DNA of 6,235 nucleotides, from NCBI GenBank assembly GCA_014801605.1, contig JAAVDU010000057.1:1-6235 (forward strand), written 5' to 3'. Shown one piece after another: positions 4,477 to 6,235 of this stretch (its first letter is position 1; each line of letters begins with the position of its first letter). The notes under the pieces are model-generated. The model saw only the letters and a program-made list of their open reading frames with translations. It made no database searches and was not told where the DNA came from. The translations under genes were made by a program, and so were the position numbers. This DNA comes from Bacteroides sp. GTDB lineage: Bacteria > Bacteroidota > Bacteroidia > Bacteroidales > Muribaculaceae.

Positions 4477-5934
4477 ATGGAAGTGAAAGACCTTAAGCCG
4501 GAACTAATCTGGCGTTGCTTCGACGAGATCACCAAGGTGCCTCGTCCCTCCTGTCATGAGGAACAGATCAGGAAATATCTTCTCGATTTCGCCGAAAAGC
4601 ATGGCATCGAGGCCAAGACCGATAAGGTGGGTAATGTGGTGATGATCAAGAAAGCTACTCCGGGCCATGAGAATGCCCCCACGGTAGTGCTCCAGTCGCA
4701 TATGGATATGGTGGCTGAGAAGAACGGCGATGTAGAACACGACTTCCTGAAGGATCCTATCGAGACTTATGTGGATGGTGATTGGGTGAAGGCTCGTGGC
4801 ACAACTCTCGGCGCCGACAACGGTATCGGTATCGCCGCTTCGCTCGCCGTGATGATCGATGATTCTCTGGAGCATGGCCCGCTGGAGGCTCTCTTCACTG
4901 TCAATGAGGAGATCGGTCTTGAGGGCGCCCAGAATCTCGGCAAGGATATGATCAAGGGTAAGATCCTCATCAATCTCGACTCGGAAGATGATGGCGAGAT
5001 CTTTATAGGCTGTGCCGGCGGTATCGACACCACAGCCGTGTTCCATTACAACCGCAGTTTCTCCCCTGAGAATTTCTCTTATGTAAAGGTGAAGGTGAGC
5101 GGTCTGCTCGGCGGCCACAGTGGCGGCGATATCCATCTCGGACGTGCCAACGCCAACAAGGTGCTCGCCCGCTTCATGTGGGAGTGCTCTAAGAAATGGG
5201 ATATCGAGGTGAGCAGCTTCAACGGAGGCAATCTCCGCAACGCCATCCCGCGTGAGGCTGAGGCAGTGTTCGGCATCCACGCCGACCATAAGGGTGAGAT
5301 CGAGCGTTACCTCACCAAGTATTCCGCAGCTATCGTGAATGAATACAAGGGTATCGAGCCCAGCATGCAGATGACTGTGGAGAGTGTGGAGCGTCCGGCA
5401 TATTGCATAGATTCCAAGACCTCCCTCGCTCTTGTGAGGGCTCTCTATTCTGCTCCTCACGGAGTATATTCCATGAGCCACGACCTCGAGGGGCTTGTGG
5501 AGACATCCACCAACCTCGCAGCCGTGAAGATGGAGGGTGACAATAAGATCAAGGTCACCACTTCACAGCGTTCATCGGTAGAGTCGCGCAAGAATGATAT
5601 CGCCGGACAGGTGGAGGCACATTTCCAGCTCGCAGGGGCTGAGGTGACTCATTCCGACGGCTATCCCGGATGGGCTCCCGACATGAATTCCACCGTGATG
5701 AAGCTCTCTGCCGAGGCTTATGAGGAGCTCTTCGGTGTGAAGCCTGCCATCAAGGCTATTCATGCCGGCCTTGAGTGCGGCCTTTTCCTTGCCAAGAATC
5801 CCGAACTGGATATGGTGAGCTTCGGCCCGACCATGACCGGCGTACACTCCCCCGACGAGCAGTTGCTGATCCCTACTGTAGATAAATTCTGGAAGCATCT
5901 CGTGCTGGTGCTGAAAAAGGTAGCTGAACTATGA
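4477..5934 (+). CDS. pepD: Aminoacyl-histidine dipeptidase (M20 family, PepD/carnosinase-like)
   Basis: A zinc-dependent cytosolic dipeptidase that hydrolyses Xaa-His and other dipeptides. From the ATG at 4477 it has 485 residues, the same length as E. coli PepD, and aligns with it throughout. Expected metal ligands are present: His75 and Asp77 in LQSHMDMV, bridging Asp114 in GTTLGADNGIG, Glu144/Glu145 in VNEEIG (general base and ligand), Asp168 in LINLDSEDDGE and His457 in TGVHSPDEQ. The dimerisation (lid) domain, roughly 195-380, contains GLLGGHSGGDIH (His214) and FNGGNLRNAIPREA. IHAGLECGLF is at 428-437. A TTG at 4468 would extend the frame by three codons, but ATG at 4477 starts directly with the family N-terminus (MEVKDLKPELIW). 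The leader is A-rich with no Shine-Dalgarno. No signal peptide. It overlaps the next gene by ATGA, implying translational coupling. Confidence 0.95.
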   Translation: MEVKDLKPELIWRCFDEITKVPRPSCHEEQIRKYLLDFAEKHGIEAKTDKVGNVVMIKKATPGHENAPTVVLQSHMDMVAEKNGDVEHDFLKDPIETYVDGDWVKARGTTLGADNGIGIAASLAVMIDDSLEHGPLEALFTVNEEIGLEGAQNLGKDMIKGKILINLDSEDDGEIFIGCAGGIDTTAVFHYNRSFSPENFSYVKVKVSGLLGGHSGGDIHLGRANANKVLARFMWECSKKWDIEVSSFNGGNLRNAIPREAEAVFGIHADHKGEIERYLTKYSAAIVNEYKGIEPSMQMTVESVERPAYCIDSKTSLALVRALYSAPHGVYSMSHDLEGLVETSTNLAAVKMEGDNKIKVTTSQRSSVESRKNDIAGQVEAHFQLAGAEVTHSDGYPGWAPDMNSTVMKLSAEAYEELFGVKPAIKAIHAGLECGLFLAKNPELDMVSFGPTMTGVHSPDEQLLIPTVDKFWKHLVLVLKKVAEL

Positions 5935-6235
5935 AGCCTCCTCTGGAGGTAGTCTCTCTTCTCCTGCTCACGCTCCTCTCTCTCCCGTTAAGCATGGAGG
6001 CCCGGAAGAGCGTGTCACAACAGGGGGAGAAAAGCGTGCTTGAGAATATCATCGAGACCGGCGACGAAGCGTTCGGTGTGCCGGCCTCCGATGAAGCCGA
6101 TTCCTCGTTGGCCGAGCTTGTGGAGATGGTGGAGAATGCCGATTCAATCACACGCTACACTGAGCTCACCGATGCCGATTTCCTTCTTGTGGCAAAGGAG
6201 CTTGGAGTGGAGCTGGCCGCCATCAAGGCTGTGGC
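5931..6235 (+). CDS. Putative secreted N-acetylmuramidase (DUF3380 family), N-terminal part only
   Basis: The frame is open from ATG 5931 to the right edge (101 complete codons). It starts inside the pepD stop (ATGA), typical of co-translated genes. Residues 1-24 (MKPPLEVVSLLLLTLLSLPL, then SMEA) form a plausible signal peptide, so the product is probably exported. Residues 25-76 are acidic, low-complexity linker. Residues 79-101 read LTDADFLLVAKELGVELAAI then KAV. This closely matches the opening helix of DUF3380 N-acetylmuramidases ('LTxxDFxxAAxxLGVEVAAIKAV', just before the catalytic Glu), glycosidases that cut the MurNAc-GlcNAc bond of peptidoglycan. The catalytic region lies beyond the window, so enzyme activity cannot be confirmed. 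The original start is supported by the signal peptide and the overlap. A different helical domain cannot be fully excluded from 23 residues. Confidence 0.7.
   Translation, partial: MKPPLEVVSLLLLTLLSLPLSMEARKSVSQQGEKSVLENIIETGDEAFGVPASDEADSSLAELVEMVENADSITRYTELTDADFLLVAKELGVELAAIKAV

Noticed and set aside
4504..5481. Long minus-strand open frame (325 codons) opposite pepD
   Set aside because: It is antisense to a full-length, well-conserved enzyme. Its product is rich in His, Ile and Leu, as expected from the complement of pepD codons, and resembles no family I know.

Overview
The window looks like chromosomal core sequence from a member of the Bacteroidales, possibly Muribaculaceae (family level is a guess). 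Three things support this. The first residues of the ribosomal protein S1 gene have the Bacteroidales-type form. Promoters match the Bacteroidetes sigma-ABfr pattern (TTTG, about 20 bp, TAnnTTTG) rather than -35/-10 boxes. The leaders lack strong Shine-Dalgarno sequences, and a DUF4954 gene, which I know mainly from Bacteroidetes, is present. No mobile element, CRISPR array, tRNA or rRNA was seen.

Layout. Bases 1-78 are the 5' end of rpsA on the minus strand, with a near-ideal promoter at 141-172. Next to it lies the terminator (173-200) of a minus-strand block read from right to left: an OmpH/Skp-like lipoprotein gene (3899-3291), hflX (3162-1900) and a DUF4954 gene (1958-225) whose 5' end overlaps the 3' end of hflX. 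A non-coding stretch (3900-4476) holds divergent promoters and several inverted repeats. On the plus strand, pepD (4477-5934), a dipeptidase of the M20 family, overlaps by four bases (ATGA) with a gene that runs off the right edge. That gene encodes a secreted protein whose visible C-terminal part matches the start of the DUF3380 N-acetylmuramidase domain.

The main anomaly is in hflX. The reading frame is intact and close to full length (420 codons plus stop), but it is cut by one in-frame TAA at 2757-2755. Family members I recall have Tyr there (AQYQYLLPRL), so one third-position change (TAC or TAT to TAA) explains it. The stop separates the N-terminal nucleotide/ribosome-binding domain from the glycine-rich linker and GTPase domain. 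It may be a real nonsense mutation, a split gene kept alive by re-initiation at the ATG at 2727, or a base-call error. TAA is a normal terminator here (the OmpH-like gene ends in TAA), so a changed genetic code is unlikely.

Functionally this is housekeeping sequence: translation (S1, HflX), envelope biogenesis (OmpH-like lipoprotein, muramidase), peptide turnover (PepD) and one conserved protein of unknown role (DUF4954). I see no convincing new multi-gene system. The points worth a second look are the hflX stop, the unexplained 577-bp intergenic stretch, and the repeat-bearing hflX/DUF4954 overlap.
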